Notes: generated by a model not told the origin, from the sequence alone. A stretch of 64,000 bases of DNA from Nocardioides sp. L-11A (GCA_029961745.1 CP124680.1:4898001-4962000); one strand, 5' to 3'; positions 38,358 through 49,948 are shown, numbered from the stretch's first letter. Numbers and translations: made by a program.

Positions 38358-39380
38358 TCAGGCGGAGCGGACCGCCACGACGTCGGCGAACGCCTCCAGC
38401 GCGGAGCGCACCGAGCCCTCGGGCAGCGCCGCGAGCAGCCGCTTGGCCTCCTGGGCACGGGCGATGACATAGGCCCGGGCCTGCTCCATCGCGGGATGCT
38501 TGCGGAGCAGGTCGAGCGCCTCGGCGTGGAGGTCCGCGTCGCCGGCGAGATCGGTGCGCGCGGGGTCGAGCAGCTCGAGCAGGCGGGCGTCGGCCGGGTC
38601 GGTGGAGGCGCGCGCCATCAGCACCGGCAGCGTCGGGACCCCCTCCTTGAGGTCGGTGCCGGGCGTCTTCCCGGACTCCTCGCTGTCGGAGGCGATGTCG
38701 AGGATGTCGTCGGAGAGCTGGAACGCGGTGCCGACCAGCTCGCCGTACGCCGTCAGCGCGGCGACCACCTCCGGCGAGGCACCCGAGAAGAGGGCGCCGT
38801 AGTGCGCCGAGGTGGCGATCAGCGAGCCGGTCTTGCCGGCGACGACCTCGAGGTGGTGGGCGAGCGCGTCGTCCTCGGGTCCCGGCTCGACGGTCTCGAG
38901 GATCTGCCCCTCGACCAACCGGGTGAAGGTCTCGGCCTGGATGCGCACGGCCTCGGGCCCGAGCTGAGCGGTCAGCTCCGATGACTTGGCGAAGAGCCAG
39001 TCGCCGGTGAGGATCGCGACCAGGTTGTCGTAGCGGGCGTTGGCGGAGTCCTCGCCACGGCGCAGCGCTGCCTCGTCCATGACGTCGTCGTGGTAGAGCG
39101 AGCCGACATGGGTGATCTCCACGACGCAGGCGGCGGTGAGCACCTCCTCGGCGTCGGGCCGCGGCCCCGCCTCAGCCGCCAGCAGGACCAGCAACGGCCG
39201 GAACCGCTTCCCACCGGCGGCCAGCAGATGGCGCGCCGCCTCCGTGACGTACGGCGCGCGGCTGGACGCGTGCCCGTAGAGCGCCTCCTCGACCGTGGCC
39301 ATCCGTGCCCGCAGCCGGTCGGCCAGGGCGGTGTCGTCGATCGGCAGCGCCAGGTCGGCGGGACGCGCATCAGGGCTCAC
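38358..39380 (-). CDS. Polyprenyl (menaquinone side-chain) diphosphate synthase
   Basis: A 340-residue trans-isoprenyl diphosphate synthase. It has AAGGKRFRP, the first aspartate-rich motif DDVMD at 98-102, GKTGSLIATSA and the second motif DDILD near 230. Small residues ahead of the first motif point to a long-chain product (heptaprenyl/octaprenyl or longer), suited to menaquinone. Its GTG overlaps the nuoN stop by GTGA, so quinone side-chain synthesis is translationally coupled to complex I. Geranylgeranyl diphosphate synthesis for other terpenoids is the main alternative. Confidence 0.9.
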   Translation of the reverse strand: MSPDARPADLALPIDDTALADRLRARMATVEEALYGHASSRAPYVTEAARHLLAAGGKRFRPLLVLLAAEAGPRPDAEEVLTAACVVEITHVGSLYHDDVMDEAALRRGEDSANARYDNLVAILTGDWLFAKSSELTAQLGPEAVRIQAETFTRLVEGQILETVEPGPEDDALAHHLEVVAGKTGSLIATSAHYGALFSGASPEVVAALTAYGELVGTAFQLSDDILDIASDSEESGKTPGTDLKEGVPTLPVLMARASTDPADARLLELLDPARTDLAGDADLHAEALDLLRKHPAMEQARAYVIARAQEAKRLLAALPEGSVRSALEAFADVVAVRSA

Positions 39381-40978
39381 CTGATGAAGTCTCCCGCACT
39401 GGTGACGAGATCGAGAACCGGGCCCGGCACGACACCCATCACCAGGGTCGCCACCAGACACACCACGATGGTGCCCGAGGTGAGCAGCGAGGACCGGGTG
39501 ACCACGCCGGCGCCGTCCTGACTGGGCTCGGTGAAGAACATCAGCCGGATGTGCCGGACGTAGAACGTGATCGCCAGGATGCTGCACGCGATCGCCACCA
39601 GGACCACCGGCCAGGCGCCCGCCGACAGCGCCGAGGTGAACACCGCCCACTTGCCGATGAAGCCCGCGGTGAGCGGGATCCCGGCCATCGAGAGGAGGAA
39701 GAACGCGAACGCGCCCGCCACCAGCGGCGAGGTCCGCCCGAGGCCCGCCCAGCGGTCGTACGCCGTCGCCTCGCCCCCGGCGTCGCGGACCAGGGTGACG
39801 ATGGCGAAGGCGCCGATCATGGCGAAGCCGTAGGTGGTGAGGTAGAAGAGCACGCCCTCCAGCGAGGTGTACTGCCCCTCGGCGAGGTCGCCCGCACTCT
39901 GGACGCCGAGCACGCCGACCAGGATGAATCCGGTGTGGGCCACCGAGGAGTAGGCCAGCATCCGCTTCACGTCGTTCTGCACGATGGCGAGGACGGCGCC
40001 GAGGAGCATCGACGCGATCGCGATCACCCACAACGTCGGCTGCCAGCTCCAGCGCTCGCCGCCGAAGGCGACGTAGAGCAGGCGCAGCAGCGCACCGAAG
40101 GCGGCGACCTTGGTGCCGGCCGCCATGAACGCGGTCACCGCGGTGGGCGCGCCCTGGTAGACGTCCGGGGTCCACGCCTGGAAGGGCGCGGCGCCGACCT
40201 TGAACAGCAGGCCGACCGCGAGCAGCCCGATGCCCGCCAGCAGCAGGCCGTGGTTGGCCGAACCGGCACGGACCGCCTCGTTGATGCCGGCGAAGCTGAC
40301 CGAGCCGGCGTAGCCGTAGACCAGCGCGGCGCCGTACAGGAAGAAGCCGGAGGCGAAGGCGCCGAGGAGGAAGTACTTCATCGCCGCCTCCTGGCTCAGC
40401 AGGCGGCGCCGGCGGGCCAGGCCGCAGAGCAGGTAGAGCGGCAGCGAGAGCACCTCGAGGGCGACGAACATGGTCAGCAGGTCGCCGGAGGCCGGGAAGA
40501 GCAGCATGCCGAAGACCGCGAACAGGAGCAGCGGGTAGACCTCGGTGTGCTCCAGGCCGCGGGTCGAGGCCTCGCGCTCGCTCTCGGTGCCGGGCAGCGC
40601 GGCCGCCTGGCCGGTGAAGGCCGACACCCCGCCCTCGAGGCGCTGCTCGCCGAAGAGCGCGACGCCACCGAGGGCGAAGACCAGCAGCAGCCCCCACAGG
40701 TAGACCGTCGGGCCGTCGACCACGATGCTGCCCATCGCGCCGACCAGTCCGCGCCCCTCGGCGCCGGCGGCGCCGGTGTGCTCGTCGAGGTTCACGCCGA
40801 CCACGACCGTGGCGACCAGCGCCGCCGCGACGGTGACCAGCGCGAGACCGACCTGCGGGAGGCGGCGGGTCCCGCGCGGGAGGATGGCCTCCAGCGCGAC
40901 GCCGACGCAGGCACCGCCGAAGACGATGAGGAGCGGCAGCAGCTCGGCGTACTCGAGCTCGGGCTTCACGAACTCCAT
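39377..40978 (-). CDS. nuoN: NADH-quinone oxidoreductase subunit N
   Basis: A 533-residue antiporter-like membrane subunit with about 14 helices. Key proton-channel segments are present: FVALEVLSLPLYLLCGL (glutamate) and FQAWTPDVYQGAPTAVTAFMAAGTK... with the conserved lysine, plus NDVKRMLAYSSVAHTGF. It is one of three proton-pumping modules of complex I. A slightly long loop (residues ~95-135) carries Glu/Arg-rich sequence. It shares one base with the nuoM stop region and overlaps the polyprenyl synthase start. Confidence 0.96.
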   Translation of the reverse strand: MEFVKPELEYAELLPLLIVFGGACVGVALEAILPRGTRRLPQVGLALVTVAAALVATVVVGVNLDEHTGAAGAEGRGLVGAMGSIVVDGPTVYLWGLLLVFALGGVALFGEQRLEGGVSAFTGQAAALPGTESEREASTRGLEHTEVYPLLLFAVFGMLLFPASGDLLTMFVALEVLSLPLYLLCGLARRRRLLSQEAAMKYFLLGAFASGFFLYGAALVYGYAGSVSFAGINEAVRAGSANHGLLLAGIGLLAVGLLFKVGAAPFQAWTPDVYQGAPTAVTAFMAAGTKVAAFGALLRLLYVAFGGERWSWQPTLWVIAIASMLLGAVLAIVQNDVKRMLAYSSVAHTGFILVGVLGVQSAGDLAEGQYTSLEGVLFYLTTYGFAMIGAFAIVTLVRDAGGEATAYDRWAGLGRTSPLVAGAFAFFLLSMAGIPLTAGFIGKWAVFTSALSAGAWPVVLVAIACSILAITFYVRHIRLMFFTEPSQDGAGVVTRSSLLTSGTIVVCLVATLVMGVVPGPVLDLVTSAGDFIR

Positions 40979-42495
40979 CAGTGGTCACCCTCTCCCTCGG
41001 ACCCGGCATGGGCGACCGTCGGCGCGTCGTCCTGCACCCCGACCTGCTGCATCAGGTCACCCACCATCGGGTTGCTCACGTCGAGCAGCGGCGCCGGGTA
41101 GAACCCGAAGAACACCAGCGCGGCCATGAGCGGGGCCACCGCGGCGATCTCGCGTACGCCGAGGTCGCGGGTGCCCTCGATCTCCGGCGGTGTCGGGCCG
41201 GTCATCGTGCGCTGGTACAGCCACAGCACGTAGATGGCCGACAGGACGACCGCGGTGACCGCGATGGCGCCGACCCACCAGCCGTAGTCGAAGGCCGCCA
41301 CGAACACCAGGAACTCGCTGATGAAGGGCGAGAGCCCCGGCAGGCCGAGCGTGGCCAGGCCGGCGACGAGCAGCAGACCGGCCAGCACGGGGGCGACCTT
41401 CTCCACCCCGCGCATCTCGCGGATCGAGGCGGTGCCGCTGCGGTCGTAGAGGTAGCCGGCCACCAGGAAGAGCGCAGCGGTGCCGAGACCGTGGTTGACC
41501 ATGTAGAGGATCGCGCCGGTGCCGCCCTGGCTGGTCATGGTGAAGACGCCGAGCGTGATCAGGCCGAAGTGGCTCAGCGAGGTGAGACCGATGAGCCGGA
41601 AGATGTCGTCCTGCCCGATCGCGACCAGGGCGCCGTAGACGACGGAGATCAGCGCGAGGGTGATCACCAGCGGCGTCGCCCATTGCGAAGCCTCCGGGAA
41701 GATGCCCAGGCAGAACCGCATCATCCCGAAGGTGCCGATCTTGTCGAGGATGCACACCAGCAGCACACCGGTGCCGGGCGTCGCCTTCTCGGTGGTGTCG
41801 GCCAGCCAGGTGTGCAGCGGGAACAGCGGTGCCTTGACCGCGAAGGCGATGAAGAAGCCGAAGAACAGCCAGCGCCCGGCCTCGGTGCCGATGTCGAGCT
41901 TCTCGAGGTCGGAGAGGAGGTACGACGGCTCGCCCTGCTGGGCGGAGACGACGTACAGGCCGATCACCGACGCCAGCAGCACCAGACCGCCGGCCAGCTG
42001 GAACATCAGGAACTTCAGTGCCGCCGCGCCCCGGCCGTCGCGGCCGAAGCCGCCGACCAGGAAGTACGCCGGGATCAGCGTCGCCTCGAAGACGACATAG
42101 AACAAGAACACATCGGTCGCGCAGAACACCGCGAGCGAGAGCCCCTCCAGCGCGAGGGTCCAGGCGACGAAGGAGCGCGCTCCGGCCGAGCCGGGGGCGT
42201 CGGCCTTGAACCACTCGGCGCCGAGCACCAGCGGGACGAGCAGCACCGTCAGCAGGACCAGCAGCAGGCCGAGCCCGTCGACGCCGAGGGCGTAGTGGAC
42301 CCCGAACGCCTCGATCCACTCGTGCTCTTCGGTGAGCTGCCGCCCGCCGTCGAGCTCGTACGACGCCGCGACGACCACGCCCACGACCAGGGTCGCCAGC
42401 GCGACGCCGAGGCCGACGGTCTTGCTGAGCGTGCGCGGCAGCAGCGCGACGGCGACCGCGCCGGCGATCGGCAGCCAGATGAGCAGCGACAACAT
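40978..42495 (-). CDS. nuoM: NADH-quinone oxidoreductase subunit M
   Basis: A 505-residue antiporter-like subunit with about 14 helices. FYVVFEATLIPAYFLVGGFG holds the key glutamate and LHTWLADTTEKATPGTGVLL the lysine/helix-break region; GQDDIFRLIGLTSLSHFGLI follows. It is the second proton-pumping module. The C-terminus is charged (His/Glu/Asp-rich). It overlaps nuoL and nuoN by one base at each end. Confidence 0.96.
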   Translation of the reverse strand: MLSLLIWLPIAGAVAVALLPRTLSKTVGLGVALATLVVGVVVAASYELDGGRQLTEEHEWIEAFGVHYALGVDGLGLLLVLLTVLLVPLVLGAEWFKADAPGSAGARSFVAWTLALEGLSLAVFCATDVFLFYVVFEATLIPAYFLVGGFGRDGRGAAALKFLMFQLAGGLVLLASVIGLYVVSAQQGEPSYLLSDLEKLDIGTEAGRWLFFGFFIAFAVKAPLFPLHTWLADTTEKATPGTGVLLVCILDKIGTFGMMRFCLGIFPEASQWATPLVITLALISVVYGALVAIGQDDIFRLIGLTSLSHFGLITLGVFTMTSQGGTGAILYMVNHGLGTAALFLVAGYLYDRSGTASIREMRGVEKVAPVLAGLLLVAGLATLGLPGLSPFISEFLVFVAAFDYGWWVGAIAVTAVVLSAIYVLWLYQRTMTGPTPPEIEGTRDLGVREIAAVAPLMAALVFFGFYPAPLLDVSNPMVGDLMQQVGVQDDAPTVAHAGSEGEGDH

Positions 42496-44438
42496 CAGTT
42501 CACCACCACCAGGGTCAGGACGAGGAGCAGTGCGCCGCCGAGGATGCCGAGGGCGTAGGACCGGACGTAGCCGTTCTGGAGCCGCCGCAGCAGCTCACCG
42601 GTGCCGGCCAGCACCGTCGTACCACCGGTGAAGAGACCGTCGACGATCGAGCGGTCGCCGGCGGTGAGGCTGCTCACCGCGGCCTTGCCGGGCGTGACGA
42701 CCAGGCCCTCGTTGATGGCGTCGCCGTAGAGGTCCGCACGGGCGGCCCTCGTCGCGATCGAGACGTCCGCCGGCGCGACCCGCGGCACCTCCCGTCTGCC
42801 GACCAGGAACCAGGCCGCCGCGACGCCGACGGCGACGACCGCGACCGTGAGCAGGGTGAGGACGATGACCGGCACGGGCGGCTCGTGGTGCTCGGCGTGG
42901 CCGACGACGGGGCTGAGCCAGTCGACGATCCAGTTGCCGGCCAGCATCAGGCCGCCGAGGACCGACAGCGCGGCGAGGACGATCAGCGGGATCGTCATCA
43001 CCTTCGGGCTCTCGTGGGGGTGGACGCCCTTCTCCCACCGCTTGTCGGTGAAGAAGGTCATCAGCATCATCCGGGTCATGTAGAAGCCGGTGATGCCCGC
43101 GCCCAGCAGGGCGCAGACGCCGACGACCGGGTTCTCGACCAGCGCGGTCTCGATGATCTTGTCCTTGGACCAGAAGCCCGAGAAGCCGGGGAAGCCGATG
43201 ATCGCCAGGTAGCCCATCGCGAAGGTCAGGAAGGTGACCGGCAGCATCTTGTTGAGCGCGCCGTAGTGGCGCATGTCGACGTCGTCGTCCATGGCGTGCA
43301 TGACCGAGCCGGCGCCGAGGAACATGTTGGCCTTGAAGAAGCCGTGGGTCAGCAGGTGGAAGATCGCGAAGGCGTAGCCCGCGACGCCGAGGCCGGCGCC
43401 GAGCATCATGTAGCCGATCTGGCTCATCGTGGAGCCGGCCAGGCCCTTCTTGATGTCGTCCTTGGCGCACCCGATGATCGCGCCCCACAGCAGCGTGACG
43501 GTGGCGACGATGACGACCGCGGTCTGCGCGGTCGGGGCCAGCTCGAAGACGAAGTTGGAGCGGGTGATCAGGTAGACGCCGGCCGTGACCATGGTCGCCG
43601 CGTGGATCAGCGCGGACACCGGCGTCGGGCCCTCCATCGCGTCCAGGAGCCAGGCCTGGAGCGGCACCTGGGCCGACTTGCCGCAGGCGCCGACGAGCAG
43701 CAGCACGCCGATCCAGTTCAGCGTCGTCTCGGTGGCGCCTCCCGACATCGCGCTGATGCCGCTGAAGCTGGTCGTGCCGAAGGTGACGATCATCAAGAAG
43801 ATGGCCAGGCCCAGCCCCATGTCGCCGACCCGGTTGATGACGAACGCCTTCTTGGCCGCGGCCGCCGCGGACGGCTTGTGCTGCCAGAAGCCGATGAGGA
43901 GGTACGACGCGAGGCCGACACCCTCCCAGCCGAGGAACAGGCCGACGTAGTTCTCCGAGAGGATCAGCATGAGCATCGCCGCGACGAAGAGGTTCAGGTA
44001 GGCGAAGAACCGGCGCCGGCGCGGGTCGTGGGCCATGTAGCCGATCGAGTAGACGTGGATCAGCGAGCCGACACCGGTGATCAGCAGCAGGAACAGCGCC
44101 GACAGCGGGTCGTAGAGCAGGTCGAGCCCGATGTGCAGGCCGCCCGCCTCGATCCAGTCGTAGAGGTGCTGGCTGATCTGGCGCTCGCCCTCGTCGCGCC
44201 CCAGCAGGGTGATGAAGAGGACCAGGCTGATGACGAACGACGTCGCGGAGGTCGCCGTACCGAGCAGGTGGCCCCACCTGTCGGTGTAGCGGCCGCCGAG
44301 GAGCAGCACCGCCGCGCCGAGCAGCGGCAGCGCGATGATCAGCCACAGCAGCGTGAACGGGCCGTCGGCGTCGGTCGGCGAGACGACGGGGATGGAGGTC
44401 TCGCTGGCCTTGAGGGTCAGCGCGGTGAGTGCGTTCAT
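42495..44438 (-). CDS. nuoL: NADH-quinone oxidoreductase subunit L
   Basis: A 647-residue antiporter-like subunit with about 16 helices and the lateral helix of NuoL at the C-terminus. [19 protein letters not shown] and [20 protein letters not shown] plus [14 protein letters not shown] are the canonical motifs. The N-terminus carries an extra ~25 hydrophilic residues ([16 protein letters not shown]) compared with E. coli. It is the distal proton pump of complex I. Confidence 0.96.
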   Translation of the reverse strand: MNALTALTLKASETSIPVVSPTDADGPFTLLWLIIALPLLGAAVLLLGGRYTDRWGHLLGTATSATSFVISLVLFITLLGRDEGERQISQHLYDWIEAGGLHIGLDLLYDPLSALFLLLITGVGSLIHVYSIGYMAHDPRRRRFFAYLNLFVAAMLMLILSENYVGLFLGWEGVGLASYLLIGFWQHKPSAAAAAKKAFVINRVGDMGLGLAIFLMIVTFGTTSFSGISAMSGGATETTLNWIGVLLLVGACGKSAQVPLQAWLLDAMEGPTPVSALIHAATMVTAGVYLITRSNFVFELAPTAQTAVVIVATVTLLWGAIIGCAKDDIKKGLAGSTMSQIGYMMLGAGLGVAGYAFAIFHLLTHGFFKANMFLGAGSVMHAMDDDVDMRHYGALNKMLPVTFLTFAMGYLAIIGFPGFSGFWSKDKIIETALVENPVVGVCALLGAGITGFYMTRMMLMTFFTDKRWEKGVHPHESPKVMTIPLIVLAALSVLGGLMLAGNWIVDWLSPVVGHAEHHEPPVPVIVLTLLTVAVVAVGVAAAWFLVGRREVPRVAPADVSIATRAARADLYGDAINEGLVVTPGKAAVSSLTAGDRSIVDGLFTGGTTVLAGTGELLRRLQNGYVRSYALGILGGALLLVLTLVVVN

Positions 44439-44448
44439 CGTCTCGTCC

Positions 44449-44742
44449 TCAGAACTTCAGCAGGCTCACGTCGTCGACCGAGGCCGAGCGACGGGTCCGG
44501 AAGATGGTCATGATGATCGCGAGCCCGACCACGACCTCGGCCGCGGCCACCACCATCACGAAGAAGGCGGCGATCTGGCCGTCGAGGTTGCCGTGCTGGC
44601 GGGCGAAGGCGATGAACGCCAGGTTGCAGGCGTTGAGCATCAGCTCGACGCACATGAACACGACGATCGCGTTGCGCCGGGTGAGCACCCCGATGCCGCC
44701 GATGGTGAACAGGATGGCGGACAGAACGACGTATTCGGTCAT
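44449..44742 (-). CDS. nuoK: NADH-quinone oxidoreductase subunit K
   Basis: A 97-residue, three-helix subunit, normal for the family. Glu in [20 protein letters not shown] and in [15 protein letters not shown] are the conserved membrane glutamates that link the quinone site to the proton pumps. ATG overlaps nuoJ's stop (ATGA). Confidence 0.96.
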   Translation of the reverse strand: MTEYVVLSAILFTIGGIGVLTRRNAIVVFMCVELMLNACNLAFIAFARQHGNLDGQIAAFFVMVVAAAEVVVGLAIIMTIFRTRRSASVDDVSLLKF

Positions 44743-45551
44743 GCCGGGTCCTCTTCGCTGGACGCGGTGGCGCCGGTCTTCCCGGCCTCCTCGGGCTTCG
44801 CCGTGGGATCCACGCCGAGCTGCTCCTTGATCGCCTCGATGTCGGTGAGGCCGGCCGGGCGCATGGTGCCGCGGGCGGCGAGCACCCGGGAGACCGAGGC
44901 GGCCGCCGGGCTGCCGTCGGGCAGCAGCGCCGGGGTGTCGACCGCGTTGTGGCGGGCGTAGACGCCCGGCGGCGGCAGCGGGCCGAGGTGGGCCCCGGAC
45001 TCGCCGTACGCCCGGATCCGCTCGGCGGCGAGGACCGGCTGGGTGCGCTTCGGGGTGAGCCGCTCGCGGTGGGTCAGCACCATCGCGCCGACGGCCGCGG
45101 TGATGAGCAGGGCGCTGGCGGCCTCGAAGATGAAGACGTAGCGCGAGAACAGCAGGTCGGCGAGGGCCTGGACGTTGCCGCCCTGGTTGGCCTCCTCGAG
45201 GCCGACCGCCGTGCCGAGGGTGAGCTGGGACAGCCCGACGACCATCACCACGACGAACGCCAGGCCGATCAGCCAGGCCAGCACCCGCTGGCCCTTGATC
45301 GTCTCGACCAGCGAGTCGGAGGCGTCGACGCCGACGAGCATCAGCACGAACAGGAACAGCATCAGGATCGCGCCGGTGTAGACGATGATCTGGACCGCGA
45401 ACAGGAACGGCGCCTCGAGGACGGCGTACAGCACGGCGAGACTGATCATCACGACCGCCAGCAGCAGCGCGGCGTGGACCGCCTTGCGGACGAACAGCAG
45501 GCCGAGCGCGGCGATCACCATGATCGGCGCGAGGATCCAGAAGGCGGTCAC
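44739..45551 (-). CDS. nuoJ: NADH-quinone oxidoreductase subunit J
   Basis: A 270-residue subunit: five helices in the first ~170 residues with the TM3 pi-bulge region [20 protein letters not shown], then a ~100-residue hydrophilic C-terminal extension (rich in Pro/Ala/Glu) that the shorter E. coli protein lacks but actinobacterial NuoJ proteins often have. GTG start overlapping nuoI. Confidence 0.94.
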   Translation of the reverse strand: MTAFWILAPIMVIAALGLLFVRKAVHAALLLAVVMISLAVLYAVLEAPFLFAVQIIVYTGAILMLFLFVLMLVGVDASDSLVETIKGQRVLAWLIGLAFVVVMVVGLSQLTLGTAVGLEEANQGGNVQALADLLFSRYVFIFEAASALLITAAVGAMVLTHRERLTPKRTQPVLAAERIRAYGESGAHLGPLPPPGVYARHNAVDTPALLPDGSPAAASVSRVLAARGTMRPAGLTDIEAIKEQLGVDPTAKPEEAGKTGATASSEEDPA

Positions 45552-46183
45552 GAGCCGGCCCCCTCGTCCGCGGGCACGACCGGCACGGGAACCGGCTGCT
45601 GGAAGTCGCCGCGGTAGTAGTCGTCGTCGCTGCCGAGCAGCTGCGCGTGCGGCGGCTGCTCCATGCCCGGCAGCAGCGGGGCCAGCAGGTCGGACTTCTC
45701 GTAGATCAGGCTGGCGCGGCTGTCGTCGGCGAGCTCGTACTCGTTGGTCATCGTCAGCGCTCGGGTCGGGCAGGCCTCGATGCACAGCCCGCACAGGATG
45801 CAGCGCAGGTAGTTGATCTGGTAGACGCGGCCGTAGCGCTCCCCCGCCGAGTAGCGGCCCGACTCCCTGGTCCCGTCGGCGCGGAGGGTGCCGGTGTCAT
45901 CGGTGTTCTCGGCGCCCTCGACGTAGATCGCGTCGGCCGGGCAGGCCCAGGCGCACAGCTCGCAGCCGACGCACTTCTCCAGGCCGTCGGGCCAACGGTT
46001 GAGCTGGTGCCGCCCGTGGAAGCGCGGCGCCGTCGGCAGCTTCTCCTTGGGGTACTGCTCGGTGACGACCTTGCGGAACATGGTCCGGAAGGTGACCCCG
46101 AACCCGGCGACCGGGTCCCAGAGCTGCTCCTTGAGGGACGGACCCTTGTCCTCTGCCCTCGTCGAACCGTGCTGGTCAGCCAT
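45548..46183 (-). CDS. nuoI: NADH-quinone oxidoreductase subunit I
   Basis: A 211-residue iron-sulfur subunit with two [4Fe-4S] motifs: Cys71/74/77/81 ([12 protein letters not shown]) and Cys128/131/134/138 ([12 protein letters not shown]), the N6a and N6b clusters that carry electrons to NuoB. Between them a ~25-residue insertion ([20 protein letters not shown]) is typical of actinobacteria. Overlaps nuoH by 8 bp. Confidence 0.96.
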   Translation of the reverse strand: MADQHGSTRAEDKGPSLKEQLWDPVAGFGVTFRTMFRKVVTEQYPKEKLPTAPRFHGRHQLNRWPDGLEKCVGCELCAWACPADAIYVEGAENTDDTGTLRADGTRESGRYSAGERYGRVYQINYLRCILCGLCIEACPTRALTMTNEYELADDSRASLIYEKSDLLAPLLPGMEQPPHAQLLGSDDDYYRGDFQQPVPVPVVPADEGAGS

Positions 46184-47498
46184 TGCTCACCCCTGAGTCG
46201 CGGACGGATTCACTGACGGTGTCCTGGGCCGTACGGAACACGAGCGGCGCGGCGGCACCGCGGACGGCGCCTCCCGCCGGCATCGGCGGGACCGGGAAGC
46301 CGCCGGTGCGTGGCGTGGCGGTCTCGAGCTCGTCGTCGCCCTCCTTCGAGCCCTTGTCGGGGACGAGGAAGGTCAGCAGCAGGACGACCAGGACCACACC
46401 GACGAGGATCAGCCAGAACTGCGGGTTCCCGCTGAAGCCCTCGTCGAAGACGCCCTCGTTGCGGGCGACCCGCATCGTCGCGACCGCGACGATCCACACC
46501 AGCGAGATCGGGATCAGCCGCTTCCAGCCGAAGGCCATGAACTGGTCGTAGCGCAGCCGCGGCAGGGAGCCGCGCAGCCAGATGAAGATGAAGATGAAGA
46601 AGAAGACCTTGCCGAAGAACCACAGCACCGGCCAGTAGCCCTCGTTGGCACCGGCCCAGACCTCGTCGATCCAGAACGGGGCGTGCCAGCCGCCGAGGAA
46701 GAGGGTCGCCGCGAGCGCGGAGACCGTGGCCATGTTGATGTACTCGGCGAGGAAGAAGAGGGCGAACTTCAGGCTGGAGTACTCGGTGTGGAAGCCGCCG
46801 ACCAGCTCGCCCTCGGCCTCGGGGAGGTCGAACGGCGCGCGGTTGGTCTCACCGACCATGGCGATCGCGTAGATCACGAAGGACGGCAGCAGGATCAGCC
46901 CGAACCACAGGTCGTCCTGGGCGGCGACGATCTCGCTGGTCGACATCGAGCCGGCGTACATGAACACCGCGACGAGGGCGAGGCCCATGGCGACCTCGTA
47001 GGAGATCATCTGGGCGCTGGAGCGCAGGCCGCCGAGCAGGGAGTACGTCGACCCGCTGGACCAGCCGCCGAGGACGATGCCGTAGATGCCAATCGACGCG
47101 ATCGCCATCACGAAGAGCACGGCGACCGGCATGTCGGTCAGCTGCAGCGGGGTCTGGTGCCCGAAGAAGCTCACCTCGGGCCCGAAGGGGATGACGCTGA
47201 ACGTCACGAACGCCGGCACCACGACGATCACGGGGGCCAGGATGAAGACCACCTTGTCGGCGGCCTTGGGGATCAGATCCTCCTTGAACGCCAGCTTCAC
47301 GCCGTCGGCCAGCGACTGCAGCAGGCCGAAGGGGCCGTGCACATTGGGGCCGATCCGGTGCTGCATCCGGGCCACGACCCGGCGCTCCCACCAGATGTTG
47401 AACAGCGTCAGCAGCACCAGGACGACGAAGATCAGCAGGGCCTTGAGGCCGATGACCCACCACGGGTCGTTGCCGAAGGCCGACAGAGACTCGCTCAC
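46176..47498 (-). CDS. nuoH: NADH-quinone oxidoreductase subunit H
   Basis: A 440-residue membrane subunit with 8-9 helices that forms the quinone entry chamber. [21 protein letters not shown], the loop [21 protein letters not shown] (cut here in two known blocks) and [18 protein letters not shown] are diagnostic. The C-terminal ~70 residues are a hydrophilic tail not found in the E. coli protein. GTG start overlaps nuoG. Confidence 0.96.
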   Translation of the reverse strand: MSESLSAFGNDPWWVIGLKALLIFVVLVLLTLFNIWWERRVVARMQHRIGPNVHGPFGLLQSLADGVKLAFKEDLIPKAADKVVFILAPVIVVVPAFVTFSVIPFGPEVSFFGHQTPLQLTDMPVAVLFVMAIASIGIYGIVLGGWSSGSTYSLLGGLRSSAQMISYEVAMGLALVAVFMYAGSMSTSEIVAAQDDLWFGLILLPSFVIYAIAMVGETNRAPFDLPEAEGELVGGFHTEYSSLKFALFFLAEYINMATVSALAATLFLGGWHAPFWIDEVWAGANEGYWPVLWFFGKVFFFIFIFIWLRGSLPRLRYDQFMAFGWKRLIPISLVWIVAVATMRVARNEGVFDEGFSGNPQFWLILVGVVLVVLLLTFLVPDKGSKEGDDELETATPRTGGFPVPPMPAGGAVRGAAAPLVFRTAQDTVSESVRDSGVSNG

Positions 47499-49948
47499 CC
47501 GTGCACTCCTTCCGCTCCCGCGATGGTGACCGTGGCGCCCGGCGACGCCAGGTCGGCGAGCACACCGGCGCCGACCGAGTTGGCCGGCACCCAGACCACG
47601 CCGTCGACGAGGTCGTCGCAGATCTCGGCCGGCAGGGTCATCGAGCCGCGGTCACCGGTCAGGGTGACGGTCGGTCCGTACCGGTCGTAGGCGTCCGGGG
47701 TGACCAGCGCCACCGGGGTCCGAGCCGTCGACTTGAGGTACTTGTCGCCGTCCTGCATCGACCCGTTGTCGAGCAGCTGCTTCCAGGTGGCCAGTCGGAC
47801 CGTTGAGTTGCCGCTTTCTCGCTGTTGAGTTGCCGCAGACTCGACGCGCGTCGCAGGCGACTCGGGGCGCGGGCCGTCCCAGGGGCCGAGCTGCGCCATC
47901 TCGGCGCGGACCTCGTCGACGGTGCGGAAGCCGAGCGGACGCCCCTGACCGAGCTGGGCCAGCTCGTCGGCGATGCCCGCCAACGCCCGCAGCTCGGGCA
48001 GCGAGGCCGGGTTGTGCAGGGCCGCCTCCCAGGAGCGGACCCGCCCCTCCCAGTTGACGAAGGTGCCGGACTTGTCGGTGGTCGGCGCGACCGGGAAGAC
48101 CACGTCGGCCCGGTCGGTGACCTCCGTGCGGCGCAGGTCGAGGGCGACCACGAAACCGGCCGCGTCGATCGCGGCGCGGGTTGCTGCCGGGTCGGTGGTG
48201 TCGTCGGGGTCCACGCCGCCGACGAGCAGACCACCCAGCGTGCCCCCGGCGAGCGCGGCCACGATGCCGTCCGCGTCGCGGCCCGGCGTCTCCGGGAGCG
48301 CGGCGGCGCCCCACGCGGTGGCGACGTCGACCCGGGCGCCGGCGTCGGCGACCGGCCGGCCGCCGGGCAGGAGGGTCGGCAGGCAGCCGGCCTCGATCGC
48401 GCCGCGGTCGCCGGCCCGGCGCGGCACCCAGGCCAGCCGGGCACCGGTGGCCGCGGCGACCTCGGCGGCCGCGCTCAACGCACCGGGGACGACGGCCATC
48501 CGCTCGCCGACCAACAGCACCGACGACGCGTCGAGCTCGCCGACCAGGGTCCGCAGCGCGGCCGGCTCGTCGCCGGGCGCGGTCGGGACCAGCCGGGCCG
48601 CGAGCTTGTCGAGGCCGCGGGTCGTGAACGGCGCGAGGCTGACCACCCGGGTGCCCCCGGCGCGGACCGACTTGCGCAGCCGCAGGAAGACCGCCGCCGC
48701 CTCGTCCTCCGGCTCCAGGCCGACGAGGACGACGGTGGCCGCGGACTCGAGGTCGGCGTAGGTGACCCCGCCGGCCTCCGGGCCGGTGAGCACGACGTTC
48801 GAGGCGAGGAAGTCCGTCTCCTCGGCCGACAGCGGTCGGGCCCGGAAGTCGATGTCGTTGGTGTCGAGCGCGACCCGGGCGAACTTGGCGTAGGCGTAGG
48901 CGTCCTCGGCACTCAGCCGGCCACCGGTCAGGACCCCGACGCCGCCGGCGTCCTTGGCCGCCGCCAGGCCGCGAGCCGCGACAGCGAAGGCCTCGGGCCA
49001 CGACGCCGGGCGCAGCGCGCCGTCGGGGCTGTCGGCGTCGCGGACCTGCGGATAGGTGAGCCGGTCGTCGGCCTGCGCATAGGCGAAGGCGAACCGGTCC
49101 TTGTCGCTGATCCACTCCTCGTTGACGGCCGGGTCGTCGCCGGCCTGGCGACGCAGCACGGTGCCCCGGCGGTGGTCGACCCGGATCGCGGAGCCGCACG
49201 CGTCGTGCTCGGCGACGCCGGGCGAGGAGACCAGGTCGAAGGGGCGGGAGCGGAAGCGGTACTGCTCGGAGGTCAGCGCGCCGACCGGGCAGATCTGGAT
49301 GACGTTGCCGGAGAAGTACGACAGGAAGGGCGCGTCGTCGGCGATGCCGATCTGCTGCTGGACACCCCGCTCGACCAGGGCGATGAACGGGTCGCCCGCG
49401 ATCTCGTCGGCGAACCGGGTGCAGCGCTGGCACACGATGCAGCGCTCCCGGTCGAGGAGCACCATCGGCGAGAGGTTGATCGGCTTGGGAAAGGTGCGCT
49501 TGACGCCGCGGTTGCGCTCGTCGGAGAAGCGCGACTCGCCGCGGCCGTTGGACATCGCCTGGTTCTGCAACGGGCATTCGCCGCCCTTGTCGCAGACCGG
49601 GCAGTCGAGCGGGTGGTTGATGAGCAGCAGCTCCATCACGCCCTGCTGAGCCTTGTCGGCGACCGGGCTGCTGACCTGGGTGCTGACGACCATGCCCTCG
49701 GCGACGGGAAGGGTGCAGGACGCCTGCGGCTTGGGGAAGCCGCGGCCGTTGCCGGCGTCGGGGACGTCGACCAGGCACTGGCGGCAGGCGCCGACGGGCG
49801 CGAGCAGCGGGTGGTCGCAGAACCGCGGGATCTGTACGCCGATCTGCTCGGCGGCGCGGATCACCAGGGTGTCCTTGGGGACGCTGACCTCGACACCGTC
49901 GATGGTGACGGTGACGAGGTCGGTCCGCTCGATCTCCGGGGCGCTCAT
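47495..49948 (-). CDS. nuoG: NADH-quinone oxidoreductase subunit G
   Basis: An 817-residue iron-sulfur subunit. The N-terminal part has the [2Fe-2S] cysteines ([19 protein letters not shown]), the N5 motif [17 protein letters not shown] and the [4Fe-4S] ligands [10 protein letters not shown]...CPVGAL; the following [10 protein letters not shown] lacks the full four-cysteine N7 set. The rest is a molybdopterin-oxidoreductase-like domain without active-site function. Residues ~700-718 lie in a linker encoded by a 13-bp direct repeat (47802-47836), giving [13 protein letters not shown], and may be an expansion. It links NuoF/E to the NuoI/B chain. Confidence 0.95.
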   Translation of the reverse strand: MSAPEIERTDLVTVTIDGVEVSVPKDTLVIRAAEQIGVQIPRFCDHPLLAPVGACRQCLVDVPDAGNGRGFPKPQASCTLPVAEGMVVSTQVSSPVADKAQQGVMELLLINHPLDCPVCDKGGECPLQNQAMSNGRGESRFSDERNRGVKRTFPKPINLSPMVLLDRERCIVCQRCTRFADEIAGDPFIALVERGVQQQIGIADDAPFLSYFSGNVIQICPVGALTSEQYRFRSRPFDLVSSPGVAEHDACGSAIRVDHRRGTVLRRQAGDDPAVNEEWISDKDRFAFAYAQADDRLTYPQVRDADSPDGALRPASWPEAFAVAARGLAAAKDAGGVGVLTGGRLSAEDAYAYAKFARVALDTNDIDFRARPLSAEETDFLASNVVLTGPEAGGVTYADLESAATVVLVGLEPEDEAAAVFLRLRKSVRAGGTRVVSLAPFTTRGLDKLAARLVPTAPGDEPAALRTLVGELDASSVLLVGERMAVVPGALSAAAEVAAATGARLAWVPRRAGDRGAIEAGCLPTLLPGGRPVADAGARVDVATAWGAAALPETPGRDADGIVAALAGGTLGGLLVGGVDPDDTTDPAATRAAIDAAGFVVALDLRRTEVTDRADVVFPVAPTTDKSGTFVNWEGRVRSWEAALHNPASLPELRALAGIADELAQLGQGRPLGFRTVDEVRAEMAQLGPWDGPRPESPATRVESAATQQRESGNSTVRLATWKQLLDNGSMQDGDKYLKSTARTPVALVTPDAYDRYGPTVTLTGDRGSMTLPAEICDDLVDGVVWVPANSVGAGVLADLASPGATVTIAGAEGVHG
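47802..47836 (-). repeat. 13-bp direct repeat inside nuoG
   Basis: GTTGAGTTGCCGC occurs at 47802-47814 and again at 47824-47836, 22 bp apart, within the linker between the molybdopterin-like domains. The two copies fall in different codon phases, which argues for an inserted or duplicated DNA element rather than a protein-level repeat. Confidence 0.85.
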
